A DNA stretch of 64,000 bases from Comamonas piscis (GCF_014109725.1 NZ_CP058554.1:4526001-4590000); one strand, 5' to 3'; counted from the stretch's first letter, positions 51,773 through 60,123 are shown. A program made the numbers and translations. The notes: generated by a model not told the origin, from the sequence alone.

Positions 51773-52660
51773 TCAAGCATCCCATTGCAGGCAGCGCATG
51801 CTGATGGTGCCGGACTGAAAGCCCTCGAACACCTGGCGCGCCGGGCCGCTGCCATGGGCGGCGCCCAGCGCATACAGCAAGGGCCAGTAGTGGTCGGGCG
51901 TGGGCACGGCCATCTTGACGGAGGCATGCAGCTGCTGGTACTGCAGCAAGGCGGCATCGTTGCCGGCCAGTAGCGCCTGCTTGGCGACCTCGTCAAACTG
52001 CTGCGCCCAATCACGGGCGGCCATCAGCCCATCGGGTGCGCCGCGCACCGTCGCGCGCAGGTTGTGCACGATATTGCCACTGCCGATGATCAGCACGCCT
52101 TGCTCGCGCAAGGCGGCCAGTTCCTTACCCACCGCATAGTGGTAGGGCGCGGGCTGGTTGTAGTCGATGGAGACCTGGAACACGGGCACATCGGCCTTGG
52201 GGTAGAGGTGGTGCAGAACCGTCCAGGTGCCGTGGTCCAGCCCCCATTGGTCCGTCAGCTGCGCCTGGCCGCTGCGCACCAGCGCAGCCGCCTTGGCCGC
52301 GAGCACGGGGTGGCCCGCGGCGGGGTACTGCATCGCATGCAGATCGGCCGGAAAGCCGGAGAAATCATGGATGGTGGCGGGCTTGTCGTTCAGCGTCACC
52401 CCCGTGCTGCCCCGTGTGAGCCAATGGGCCGACACCACCAAGATGGCGGTGGGCTTGGGCAAGCTGCTACCCCAGCGTTGCAGATGCTCGGTAAAGGGAT
52501 TGGCGCTGATGGCATTCATGGGGCTGCCATGGCCGATAAACAGCACCGGCATTTTTTTTGGCTGCTGTTGGCTGCGGGCCAGCGCCTCGCCCATTGGCAG
52601 CAGCGCAGCCATCACGGCAGACAGGCTGCCGGACATAACCAGGGAACGACGTGACAACAT
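51773..52660 (-). CDS. DODA-type extradiol dioxygenase family protein (YgiD-like)
   Basis: A 295-residue protein of the 4,5-DOPA extradiol dioxygenase group. Metal-site histidines are seen in FIGHGSPMN, VVSAHWLT and WGLDHGTWTVL, with a further NIVHNLR. The start at 52660 gives an N-terminal SRRSLVMSGSLSAVMAALLP segment resembling a twin-arginine signal, which most YgiD proteins lack; export is therefore possible. The substrate is unknown. It is probably monocistronic, 140 nt from the next gene. Confidence 0.85.
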   Translation of the reverse strand: MLSRRSLVMSGSLSAVMAALLPMGEALARSQQQPKKMPVLFIGHGSPMNAISANPFTEHLQRWGSSLPKPTAILVVSAHWLTRGSTGVTLNDKPATIHDFSGFPADLHAMQYPAAGHPVLAAKAAALVRSGQAQLTDQWGLDHGTWTVLHHLYPKADVPVFQVSIDYNQPAPYHYAVGKELAALREQGVLIIGSGNIVHNLRATVRGAPDGLMAARDWAQQFDEVAKQALLAGNDAALLQYQQLHASVKMAVPTPDHYWPLLYALGAAHGSGPARQVFEGFQSGTISMRCLQWDA

Positions 52661-52800
52661 AGGGGTGAACACCAAAAACAACGGGGCCGCTGTCAGAGGC
52701 GGCCCCGGGGCACAAGTTCCGTCGCAGCCACCAAGAAAAATGCAGCGCTTGCCGATCGGCATGCGCTGCATGGGCTTGGGAAGCTCAGGCGGTCAACGCA

Positions 52801-53844
52801 TCAGATGCTGGCGTTGTCGATCACAAAGCGGTAGGCCACATCGCCGCGCAGCATGCGCTCATAGGCCTCGTTGATCCCGTCCGCCTGGATCAGTTCGATG
52901 TCCGCCACAATGCCGTGCTCGGCGCAGAAGTCCAGCATCTCCTGCGTCTCAGGGATACCGCCAATCAGCGAACCGGCCAGGCTGCGGCGCTTCATGATCA
53001 AACCAAACACGCCGGGGGACGGATGCGGGGTCGAAGGCGCGCCGACCAGGGTCATCGTGCCATCGCGCTTGAGCAGGTTGAAAAACGGGTCCAGGTCATG
53101 CGGGGCAGCGACCGTGTTCAGGATGAAGTCCAGGCTCTGCGCATGGGCAGCCATCTCATCGGCATTGCGCGAAACCACCACCTCGGCAGCACCCAGCGCC
53201 TTGGCTGCGTCGCGCTTGGATTCGGAGGTGGTGAAGGCCACCACATGGGCGCCCATCGCATGCGCCAGCTTGATGCCCATGTGGCCCAGGCCACCAATAC
53301 CCACCACACCGACCTTGTGGCCCGGCCCCACACGCCAGTGGCGCAGTGGCGAATACGTGGTGATGCCCGCGCACAGCAGCGGTGCGACAGCAGCCAGTTG
53401 CGCCGCGGGGTGGCTGACCCTCAGCACATAGCGCTGGTGCACCACAATGCTTTGCGCATAGCCGCCCAGGGTGTGGCCCGGCGCATCGGCGGTGGGGCCG
53501 TTGTAGGTGCCCACCATGTGGTTGCAGTAGTTTTCCAGTCCCATACCGCAGTCCGCACAGTGCTGGCAGCTGTCCACAATGCAACCGACGCCAACCAAGT
53601 CACCCGGTTTGAAATCAGTCACCTCGGAGCCTACTGCTGCCACCTCGCCGACAATCTCATGCCCCGGCACACAGGGGTAGAGCGTGCCCGCCCATTCGGA
53701 GCGCACCTGGTGGATATCCGAGTGGCAGACGCCGCAATAGGCAATGCGAATCTGCACATCCTTGGCGCCCGGCGTGCGGCGCTCGATGTCAATGGCTTCA
53801 AGAGGTTGGTCACCCGCGTGGGCGCCATAGGCTTTGACGGTCAT
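52801..53844 (-). CDS. Zinc-dependent NADP alcohol dehydrogenase, YahK-like
   Basis: A 347-residue MDR alcohol/aldehyde reductase. The catalytic zinc ligands are in YCGVCHSDIH and PGHEIVG, the structural zinc Cys cluster is CQHCADCGMGLENYC, and the coenzyme loop is GIGGLGHMGIKLAHAMGA. It matches cinnamyl-alcohol-dehydrogenase-type YahK, which reduces a range of aldehydes with NADPH. I use the ATG at 53844; the longer frame is not conserved. Downstream regulation is unclear; the candidate Fur site at 54079 lies 235 nt upstream on the far side. Confidence 0.93.
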   Translation of the reverse strand: MTVKAYGAHAGDQPLEAIDIERRTPGAKDVQIRIAYCGVCHSDIHQVRSEWAGTLYPCVPGHEIVGEVAAVGSEVTDFKPGDLVGVGCIVDSCQHCADCGMGLENYCNHMVGTYNGPTADAPGHTLGGYAQSIVVHQRYVLRVSHPAAQLAAVAPLLCAGITTYSPLRHWRVGPGHKVGVVGIGGLGHMGIKLAHAMGAHVVAFTTSESKRDAAKALGAAEVVVSRNADEMAAHAQSLDFILNTVAAPHDLDPFFNLLKRDGTMTLVGAPSTPHPSPGVFGLIMKRRSLAGSLIGGIPETQEMLDFCAEHGIVADIELIQADGINEAYERMLRGDVAYRFVIDNASI

Positions 53845-54078
53845 GATGAAGGTCCTATTCCGTTCGTGGAGGTCACCGCATGGCACAGGCTGGGCGGTGC
53901 GAGCTGGCAGATGCATGGGGTGTTGCCGACATGCAGAGGCATCGGCAGCGACGCGGGCATGAAGGCGCGTTCATCTTACGCCGCTTGTATGGCAAATTGG
54001 CTCAGGGGCGGGCAGCAATCGCAGGAAGGTTTGCGCTGCCCCAAAATACGCCGATTGCCCTTTGACGCTTATGGTTAT

Positions 54079-54108
54079 TTGCGAATAGTTCTCATTTGCG
54101 AATATCAT
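54079..54108 (+). promoter_or_regulatory. Sigma-70-like promoter overlapped by a Fur-like site
   Basis: TTGCGA (54079-54084) and TATCAT (54103-54108) are 18 nt apart. The sequence between, GCGAATAGTTCTCATTTGC, matches the 19-bp Fur consensus at 11 positions and is a partial dyad (GCGAAT/ATTTGC). Its reverse strand contains ATGAGAACTATT, a common Fur-site form. Confidence 0.5.
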
Positions 54109-54109
54109 A

Positions 54110-54191
54110 GCCCCCAAGGACCAGCGATTGCCGCCGTTCCTTGTTTCATCGTGGGGCGACCTACTGGGTCTTTACTCCAGTGGTCGTTTTT
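54110..54191 (+). ncRNA. Candidate Fur-regulated small RNA
   Basis: No protein gene lies between 53845 and 54414. An RNA starting about 54110-54115 would be about 80 nt. It folds into one nested hairpin, GCCCC/GGGGC enclosing CAAGGA/UCCUUG (54110-54157), then a terminator stem at 54157-54186 followed by UUUUU. A promoter with an overlapping Fur-like site sits directly upstream. Size, structure and regulation fit RyhB/PrrF-type iron-sparing RNAs, but I recognise no sequence family, so this is a structural prediction. The remaining flanks (53845-54078 and 54192-54414) show nothing else. Confidence 0.5.
54157..54191 (+). terminator. Rho-independent terminator
   Basis: CGACC-T-ACTGG pairs with CCAGTGGTCG (one bulged T) around a 9-nt loop and is followed by TTTTT. 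No upstream protein gene on this strand needs it, which supports a small RNA ending here. Confidence 0.8.
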
Positions 54192-54414
54192 GCTAGCCAG
54201 CGGTTCTCCATGTAGCCAGGCATTTTTTTCACGTTGAAGCTTTACGGCCTCTTGGCGTTCTCAGCCAAAGCCCGTCTGATACGACCTGCACGGTCAAATG
54301 CTTGGATATAGGAATGCGCGTCTCTGCGCCCCAAGCGCTCCGCTCTTCGACTTCTCCATCACGCAGCAGATGCCCGCTCACGCATCTCAGAAAATTCCCC
54401 TACCGCAGTTCGCC

Positions 54415-54900
54415 TTAGCTCACCCACAGCACTTCCAACTGCTGCCTGGCCTGCGCCACTTCCAGCATCACCTCATCCCCCTCCGCCTTGCCCAGCAAGG
54501 CCTTGCCCAAGGGCGCTTGGCTGCTGATGACCTGTATGGACTCAGCACCGATGACCAGCTTCATATTGCCCCCTTCAGGGCCGAGAAAGATCAGTTGCTG
54601 TTTCTCGTCCGCACCCAGCAAGCAGACCAGCGCGCCCAGCTGTATGCCTTTGCTGGCGCTATAGGGCTGTGGGCAGAAAAGCCGCCAATGGACCATCGCC
54701 TGGCGAATGGCCTCTGCGCGACGCGCCTGGCCCGTCGCCAGGTAGGCAGCTTCCAGGCCCAAGGTGTCGTACTTGTTTTCAGCAATATTCTCTTCATGCG
54801 TCGCGGCCTCATGCGCAGCGCTCAAGGCCTGCTCGACCTGCAACAGGTCCGCCGCAAGCTGTTCCCGCACCTGCCGCTGCAACAAGGATTTATCTACCAT
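54415..54900 (-). CDS. GreA/GreB-family transcription elongation factor-like protein
   Basis: A 161-residue protein. The N-terminal half is a predicted antiparallel coiled coil (residues 1-75) with an acidic tip region (HEENIAENKYDTLG), and the C-terminal FKBP-like half ends with SSQAPLGKALLGKAEGDEV, the Gre signature (SPLGxALLGKxxGDxV). Gre factors enter the polymerase channel and stimulate RNA cleavage. The coiled coil differs from GreA/GreB, so this is probably a divergent GreAB paralogue whose activity is unproven. Confidence 0.82.
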   Translation of the reverse strand: MVDKSLLQRQVREQLAADLLQVEQALSAAHEAATHEENIAENKYDTLGLEAAYLATGQARRAEAIRQAMVHWRLFCPQPYSASKGIQLGALVCLLGADEKQQLIFLGPEGGNMKLVIGAESIQVISSQAPLGKALLGKAEGDEVMLEVAQARQQLEVLWVS

Positions 54901-55247
54901 GAAAAATTGGCCTCTTGAACAAGTTGGGGGGACTGATTATGAATGGTCCCTGCCAGCTTGCGTTTCAGCGACATGCCGAGCACCAGAGCCTGAGACTGAC
55001 AATTGATCGGCCACGCACGCATTGATAAACGATACGACCTGAAAGCCCAGGTAACGCTAACCTGTCTCCAGGTGCTGCAAGAGATGCCTCCTGACGCCCC
55101 CGCAATGCGAGAGGTCCAGGGCTGAATCTGGGTTCAACTAGGCAATCCGCGCCTGCTTTGCTAGCAAGACGGCGCACAGCAACGCCCAATAGCGCCAATA
55201 AAAAAGCCACACAGCATCAAAAATGATAGCTGTGCAGCCAATGAATC

Positions 55248-55316
55248 TGGTAGGGCGTGAGGGACTTGAACCCGCGACCAAAGGATTATGAGTCCTACCA
55301 ACATGGCTAAATTCTG
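55248..55316 (-). tRNA. tRNA-Ile(CAU)-like attachment remnant (5' half degraded)
   Basis: On the minus strand the 3' half of a tRNA is clear: anticodon loop CTCATAA (anticodon CAU), then TCCTTTGGTC, the T-loop TTCAAGT, acceptor strand and CCA at 55248-55250. The DCTCATAATC-GGTCG pattern is that of tRNA-Ile2. The 5' half is only partly tRNA-like (TTAGCCATGTTGGTAG) and lacks about six bases, and the acceptor strand does not pair. I read it as the attachment-site copy left by integration of the element whose integrase starts at 55464; an intact gene should lie at the other junction. Confidence 0.65.
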
Positions 55317-55444
55317 GCAAATATAGGATACGTCTGCAATCAAGTGCAAGCCATAACTTATTGCTAAACAATAAAAAACTATCCTAAGCTAATCCTTTGG
55401 TCAATTACCCTCATCCGCTTAAATTCTGGCAAAATTCTGGCAAA
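55309..55444 (+). repeat. Direct repeats AAATTCTGGCAAA near the integrase
   Basis: The 13-mer occurs at 55309-55321, 55421-55433 and 55432-55444. The last two overlap by two bases, so they repeat every 11 bp, on one face of the helix. TAATCCTTTGGTC at 55390-55402 also repeats the tRNA-like sequence in inverted orientation. These look like integrase arm or autoregulation sites between the attachment core and the integrase gene. Confidence 0.65.
55335..55348 (+). repeat. 14-bp island repeat, variant copy
   Basis: TGCAATCAAGTGCA differs by one base from the exact 14-mer TGCAATCAATTGCA found four times in the island. It lies in the attachment region, upstream of the integrase. Confidence 0.55.
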
Positions 55445-55463
55445 TTCCTAAAGAGACCAGACC

Positions 55464-56861
55464 ATGCCCACCGTTGCCAAGCCCGCTTCCAGCCCGTCAG
55501 CAGCCCTCAAAGCGATGACCGAAGGGGAGACCATCACTCTGACCAAGATCGAACCAGCGGGTGCACTACAGGCCCGCAACGGTAAGAAGGGCATCATCTT
55601 TTTCTGGCGCTACAGCCAAGGCACCACAAGCCAGCGTCTGCCCATCGGCCCTTATGACCCAACACCAGGGCACGTCAACAAGCACACCCCGACCGCTGCG
55701 GGCTACTCGATAGCAGCAGCCATCAAAGCCGCCGAAGCAATGGCAGTTCAACACGTCACAGCCAAGGCCGAAGGCAGTGGCATGGGTGAAATCTTGCAGC
55801 AGCAAAAGCAAGCAAAGGCTGAAGCCAAAGCCAAGCAAGAGGCAGCAGCCGCAGCAACAAAGGCCGCTGAAGTCACCTGTGGGGAAGCATGGACCGAATA
55901 CCTGAAGGAGCGGGAACCTCACTGGGGCAAGCACCACCTAGCCGACCACATCCGCATGGCGAAGGCAGGGGGCGAAACCGCCAAGCGCGGAACCCGTGGC
56001 CGTGGCGTAACCATTGCTGGCCCACTGCATGAATTCCTGCCCATGCGACTACGCGACATTACCCCCCAGCGCATAGAGCAATGGGCGAAGAAACACGCGG
56101 GAGAGCGCCCCACCATGGCACGCCTAAGCCTGCGCATCGTGCGAGCATTCCTCAACTGGTGCAGCGAACACACAGGCTACGCCCAGGCAGTCACAGGCAA
56201 TGCAGCGAAAAGCAAGAAAGCACGCGAAGCACTAGGCCCCGCAGGCGTGAAAACCGATGCTCTATTGCGGGAGCAACTGCCCGCATGGTTCGCTGCTGTG
56301 CGTGGCCTCAAGAACCAAACCCGAGCCGCATATCTGCAAACCATGCTGCTAACTGGCGCACGCCCCGGTGAAGTGCTGGAAATCAAATGGGACGACATCA
56401 ACACCCAATGGCGGGGCCTGACCCTGCGCGACAAGGACGAATCGAAGGGTGGCATTGATGGCGTCCGAACAATTCCGCTTACGCCCTACGTTCATCACAT
56501 CCTCAACAGACTACCCCGGCGCGGCCCCTTTGTCTTCGCAGGCAAAGACCCAGAGAACTACATGAGCGAAGCACACAAAGCTCTAGCAAGTGCTTGTAGC
56601 GCGGCGGGGGTGCACGTCACCATTCACGGATTGCGCCGCAGCTTCACCAGCCTGACCGAATGGCTAGAAGTCCCCGTAGGCGTGGTGGCGCAGATTCAAG
56701 GCCACAAGCCAAGTGCCACAGCAGAGAAACACTACACCGTGAGACCTCTTGACTTGCTGCGTCTGCATCATGAGCGCATAGAAAAATGGATTCTTGAGCA
56801 AGCTGGCGTGCCCCTCCCGCAAGAGTCCGGGCAAGCAATCCAACTAGTGAAAAAGGCATAG
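55464..56861 (+). CDS. int: Tyrosine integrase of the right-hand element
   Basis: A 465-residue site-specific recombinase. An N-terminal arm-binding domain (about 35-75, IIFFWRYSQGTTSQRLPIGP) and a core-binding domain (about 135-240) precede the catalytic domain. Catalytic residues are R300 (TGARPGEVLEIKW), H388 and R391 (IHGLRRSF), H414 (GHKPSA) and nucleophile Y424 (EKHYTVR). A Gln/Ala/Lys-rich coiled coil at 110-137 links the domains. It starts 214 nt from the tRNA-like 3' end, the usual arrangement for tRNA-integrating islands. The ATG follows AAAGAGACC. Confidence 0.95.
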   Translation: MPTVAKPASSPSAALKAMTEGETITLTKIEPAGALQARNGKKGIIFFWRYSQGTTSQRLPIGPYDPTPGHVNKHTPTAAGYSIAAAIKAAEAMAVQHVTAKAEGSGMGEILQQQKQAKAEAKAKQEAAAAATKAAEVTCGEAWTEYLKEREPHWGKHHLADHIRMAKAGGETAKRGTRGRGVTIAGPLHEFLPMRLRDITPQRIEQWAKKHAGERPTMARLSLRIVRAFLNWCSEHTGYAQAVTGNAAKSKKAREALGPAGVKTDALLREQLPAWFAAVRGLKNQTRAAYLQTMLLTGARPGEVLEIKWDDINTQWRGLTLRDKDESKGGIDGVRTIPLTPYVHHILNRLPRRGPFVFAGKDPENYMSEAHKALASACSAAGVHVTIHGLRRSFTSLTEWLEVPVGVVAQIQGHKPSATAEKHYTVRPLDLLRLHHERIEKWILEQAGVPLPQESGQAIQLVKKA

Positions 56862-57097
56862 TCTCAAGACCCACATTTGACAAACCCGTCAAATTAGTTT
56901 ATGCGACCTTATTGACATCAGCCAAAGTACCCGCCAGAATCATCCCATTCACCCTGTCCCATTGGGCGAGCAGCAACAGACCCATAGTGCATTGGGCATC
57001 CGGCAAGCCGTGATGTGTTGCGTCAAATCTAGCCGTGCTGGCTTTTTGGCGCACCACACCACGGCTTTTTATTTGTCGCGCCGGAAAGTTGCCAATC

Positions 57098-57385
57098 ATG
57101 GCTATCGTTATCGTGAAAAAAACCGCAGCACCCACGCAAGCGGTTACGCCATCCCAATCTAAGCGCACAACAGGGCACGCCAAGCCCCTTCCCATTGATA
57201 CATCGGCTTTGCTGAAGCCAGGTCGCTTGAAACCTGGTCACCTCATGACCCTATTTGGTATCAGCCACAGCACGCTATACGCACGCCGTGCCACTGGATT
57301 GATTCCACCGCCTGACCTTAAAGAATATGGGCGTCCCCTATGGTTCACCAGCACCATTGCCCCCTTCTTTGGCGTGAAGGAGTAA
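57098..57385 (+). CDS. AlpA-like DNA-binding protein / excisionase
   Basis: A 95-residue protein, read from the ATG at 57098. The C-terminal half is a MerR/AlpA-type winged HTH (LMTLFGISHSTLYARRATGL followed by IPPPDLKEYGRPLWF, then an acidic-free end). AlpA/Xis proteins control excision and early genes of satellites and P4-like elements. It follows the integrase on the same strand and is 3 nt before the next small gene. Confidence 0.75.
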   Translation: MAIVIVKKTAAPTQAVTPSQSKRTTGHAKPLPIDTSALLKPGRLKPGHLMTLFGISHSTLYARRATGLIPPPDLKEYGRPLWFTSTIAPFFGVKE

Positions 57386-57388
57386 CCG

Positions 57389-57631
57389 ATGGAACCAATA
57401 CCTCAAAAACCTCCCCGCCGCTTGCAAGTCAAGATCGCGGCACGTTTATGCAACACCTTACTTGAAGGCTCCGGCCTGTGCGTGAGGGACTGGCAGTTAC
57501 CCGGAACAAACCCATTGCCAAAGCACAAGAGATTCACTCTCGAAACCACAGATGGCGACGATTGGGAAGCTATATCCGACATTTACGCCCTGCATGCGCA
57601 GCTATTGGCAGATGAAGAGAAGAAGGCATAG
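57389..57631 (+). CDS. Small island protein of unknown function
   Basis: An 80-residue protein directly after the AlpA-like gene (3-nt gap), so co-transcribed. It is basic at the N-terminus (PPRRLQVKIAARLCNTLLEG) and acidic at the C-terminus (LETTDGDDWEAISDI), with no recognised motif. Size and place suit a satellite regulatory or accessory protein. Confidence 0.55.
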   Translation: MEPIPQKPPRRLQVKIAARLCNTLLEGSGLCVRDWQLPGTNPLPKHKRFTLETTDGDDWEAISDIYALHAQLLADEEKKA

Positions 57632-57644
57632 ACAGCTTAGGGAT

Positions 57645-57672
57645 GAAAAAATCCCCCGGCATCACTGCCGAG
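57645..57672 (-). terminator. Hairpin with T-run on minus strand
   Basis: On the minus strand CCCTCGGC pairs with GCCGGGGG (one T-G pair) and is followed by ATTTTTTC. No convincing minus-strand gene lies upstream, so the transcript it would end is unknown. The rest of 57632-57885 shows nothing I can name. Confidence 0.45.
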
Positions 57673-57885
57673 GGAAACCGTTCCAACAATCGAAGGACAA
57701 GCCGCAGAAAGCGAACTACGGCGATCGAATTGTGAATGCTGGCACGCCTCCGAACAATAGCACCGCCTCTCGTTCTCAAAACGGATTCTCCTAAGTACAT
57801 AAGAGTGATAACCGTGAGAACGGGCATAAAAACAACGCCTTGGATTTAGTCCAAAAAGCACCGTTTCCATACTAAAGAAGCCGCT

Positions 57886-58746
57886 ATGCCTCAACTTCAG
57901 TCAGCAGGACTACAGGAACTCTTGAGAACCGACCCTGAGAACGGGGGCACCTATCGGGCACGCTATAACAGTGCTCTTACCCTTGTTGAAACACGCTCTA
58001 TCACTGAGCTACGGGAGTCAAGCAATCTACTCAAGAGGGAGTATTCATCTTGGAAAAATGCCAAGCACCGAGCGAAAGGACTTCACCCAGCCATATCCGA
58101 CTTCAAGGAGTTCATTCGAGTGCATGGCCCAATGCCAGATGATGGGGAATGGTCCCTCGACAGAATTAACCCTTTAGGGCCATATTCACCGCCTAATATC
58201 CGATGGCTTGACCCTCTTGGACAAACACGGAATCGCACCAACACACTTATTCTGAATTTTTATGACAAACAGATATACCTGAAGGATGCAGCATTAGTGC
58301 TCAATATGTCATATGGCTCGGTGTACAAGATGTTTAGCCGCAACCCTAAAGAGCTTTTTTCTTTGCTAGAAAAAGAGTCTTATGCAATGCAATATGACTT
58401 CCCTGATGAATTCAAAGAAGAGCTAGAAGCCTCGTATGCAAATAACGTCCACAACCTGATGCGCCTCGATTGGATTCTTGAGTATGCATATATAGAAATG
58501 ATGCGATTTGCGGGTGAAATTGAAGATACACCCCATGATTACCTTCTAAAGGAGCAGCACCGCAATGCAGTTAGCGTTTATCGGCACGCCTATGCATTCA
58601 AGCAATGGGCACATGAGCAACGAAGAAAGAAAATTTCTCACGCGCTAGACGTAAGAACCGCAGGCCCTTTGCCAGACTGGGAGTTAGAAACACTTCAATT
58701 TACCCCAACACCACCACCAGAATATTCCTACCCTATCGGAAATTGA
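57886..58746 (+). CDS. HNH-like protein of phage/satellite type
   Basis: A 286-residue protein. Residues about 50-125 carry a pattern common to small phage HNH-fold proteins: SSWKNAKHRAKG, then GPMPDDGEWSLDRINPLGPY followed by SPPNIRWLDPLGQTRNR. Classic HNH His residues are not all visible, so it may be catalytically inert or use a variant site. A short HTH-like segment (ALVLNMSYGSVYKMFSRNP) follows. The C-terminal 130 residues are helical and unrecognised. HNH proteins next to terminase genes are often required for packaging, fitting the TerS-like gene at 59719. Codon use is more AT-rich than in the chromosome. Confidence 0.65.
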   Translation: MPQLQSAGLQELLRTDPENGGTYRARYNSALTLVETRSITELRESSNLLKREYSSWKNAKHRAKGLHPAISDFKEFIRVHGPMPDDGEWSLDRINPLGPYSPPNIRWLDPLGQTRNRTNTLILNFYDKQIYLKDAALVLNMSYGSVYKMFSRNPKELFSLLEKESYAMQYDFPDEFKEELEASYANNVHNLMRLDWILEYAYIEMMRFAGEIEDTPHDYLLKEQHRNAVSVYRHAYAFKQWAHEQRRKKISHALDVRTAGPLPDWELETLQFTPTPPPEYSYPIGN

Positions 58747-58751
58747 TTGCA
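58738..58751 (-). repeat. 14-bp island repeat, degenerate copy
   Basis: GGAAATTGATTGCA matches the reverse form TGCAATTGATTGCA at 12 of 14 bases and overlaps the stop codon of the HNH-like gene. Confidence 0.4.
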
Positions 58752-58848
58752 GACTTATCCTACGCTGCATCTACCGTTGAATATGCTTCTTTATTTAACC
58801 GACTTCAAATAAAATACATTACTTCAACACCTTGAAGGATGGTCATTT

Positions 58849-59580
58849 ATGAAAATAAAAACTTCGATGCGCCGCCTGGAAAACGCACAAGTTAACTTCA
58901 TTTCGTTAGTTTCTCGCGGGGCAAACCGAATTCCATTCCGCATTCTCAAATCAGAAGGAGAAAATAAAATGCTCGACCTGACCCAACTGCGCCACGCATT
59001 CAAGAGCGAAGCCGCACCGCCCAAGCCCACAGGCAAGGGCTACGCCCATATCCTGAAGGCCAATCCATTCCGCGCCAGCAAGGCCCCTGAGACTGTGGCG
59101 AAGGCAGCGACAGCACCGCAGGCAGTGAAGGCGGCATCAGCACCAAGCCAGCCAGCGCAGCAAGCCCAGCAGCGCCAGACTGAGCGGGAACCAATCCAAG
59201 AGGAACAGCCGCGCCAGCAGCTCGCACCGCATCAACCCCTACACGCCACACCAGCGCCGCGCCGCGCTGGCAACGTGCCGAAGCAGCCCGCACCCGCACG
59301 CGATACGGTCACCCTCAAGGAACTGCGGGGCGCGATCGACAACGCCCTGGCCTTCAGCAAGAAGCAAGTCGCACAGGAACAATTCAACTCACAGCGTAGT
59401 GCCTTTAGCCAGATCGCACCGACACAGCCACACCACGTTGGGCGCGGTGGCGCTGGAGATGCGTGGGCGCTTCGCAATCATGGTGCTCAACTGGCCGTGC
59501 AGCTTCTGGGAGGCACAGACAAACCCTTGCCAGCTAACACCGCTTTACGACCCTATAGCGCTGCGGGCAGCAAGGCATAA
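58849..59580 (+). CDS. Low-complexity protein with XkdF-like N-terminus
   Basis: A 243-residue protein. Residues 1-38 (RRLENAQVNFISLVSRGANR, then IPFRILKSEGE) match the opening of phage XkdF-type proteins and related capsid-associated proteins (FISLVxRGANxxPFxIxKSE). No protease domain follows; instead there is an Ala/Gln/Pro-rich linker (about 55-150) and a short C-terminal helical region (VTLKELRGAIDNALAFSKKQ). It could be a truncated capsid-related protein, or a satellite protein that mimics a helper-phage capsid component. An internal ATG at 58970 with AGGAG upstream could give a shorter product. Confidence 0.6.
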   Translation: MKIKTSMRRLENAQVNFISLVSRGANRIPFRILKSEGENKMLDLTQLRHAFKSEAAPPKPTGKGYAHILKANPFRASKAPETVAKAATAPQAVKAASAPSQPAQQAQQRQTEREPIQEEQPRQQLAPHQPLHATPAPRRAGNVPKQPAPARDTVTLKELRGAIDNALAFSKKQVAQEQFNSQRSAFSQIAPTQPHHVGRGGAGDAWALRNHGAQLAVQLLGGTDKPLPANTALRPYSAAGSKA

Positions 59581-59718
59581 CAAGGATGCTCAGGGGTAGG
59601 CAGCATCACACCATACGCGCCTATCCCTGCCCCTCTCCAGCCTGACAAACAGCCGCGCTAATCCAAAACAGGGGAACGCTAATCCACAGGTTGAAGTATC
59701 CAGAACAAAAGTGTAGCT

Positions 59719-60123
59719 ATGACCGTCGCCTATTCCAATCCCAGCCCGCAAAAACTCTTGTCAAATCGCCAGATAAAAGCCGTGATAGCACTGGCAGAAG
59801 GCATGACTCAGGCAGATGCAGCCAAGTTTGCGGGCACCAGTCCCCAGACAGTCACAGCATGGATGCAAGACCCCGCTTTCCATGCCCGCCTGGAGAACGA
59901 GATTTACTCTCGTAGCCTGGATGACGCAGCTTTCCACAAGCACCTACGTCGCAAGGCAATGCGAGTGTTCACGGATAGCCTCAACTCTCCGAACCAATCA
60001 CAACGCCTGCGGGCAGCAAAGGAAGTTCTGGCTCGCATCCCTCCAAATCCCGAGGAGGAAGAAGCCGCCCTGAACAGATATATCATTGAATCCGTAATGG
60101 CAACCGAGCACCACGGCTTCTAA
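59719..60123 (+). CDS. HTH protein resembling a terminase small subunit
   Basis: A 134-residue protein. Residues 15-50 form a helix-turn-helix (NRQIKAVIALAEGMTQADAA, KFAGTSPQTVTAWMQDPAF) of the phage phBC6A51/terminase-small-subunit style, followed by helices with HKHLRRKAMRVFTDSLNSPN, typical of these proteins. In phage satellites a dedicated TerS redirects packaging to satellite DNA. No large terminase is visible in the window. A plain HTH regulator remains possible. Confidence 0.6.
   Translation: MTVAYSNPSPQKLLSNRQIKAVIALAEGMTQADAAKFAGTSPQTVTAWMQDPAFHARLENEIYSRSLDDAAFHKHLRRKAMRVFTDSLNSPNQSQRLRAAKEVLARIPPNPEEEEAALNRYIIESVMATEHHGF

Noticed and set aside
55248..55316. A functional tRNA-Ile gene
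   Set aside because: The acceptor 5' strand does not pair with the 3' strand and part of the D-arm/anticodon stem is missing, so it is kept only as an attachment remnant.
57570..57894. Two 85-codon minus-strand frames between the small island genes
   Set aside because: Cys/Arg/Ser-rich translations with no ribosome site or family resemblance; a terminator-like hairpin lies inside one of them.
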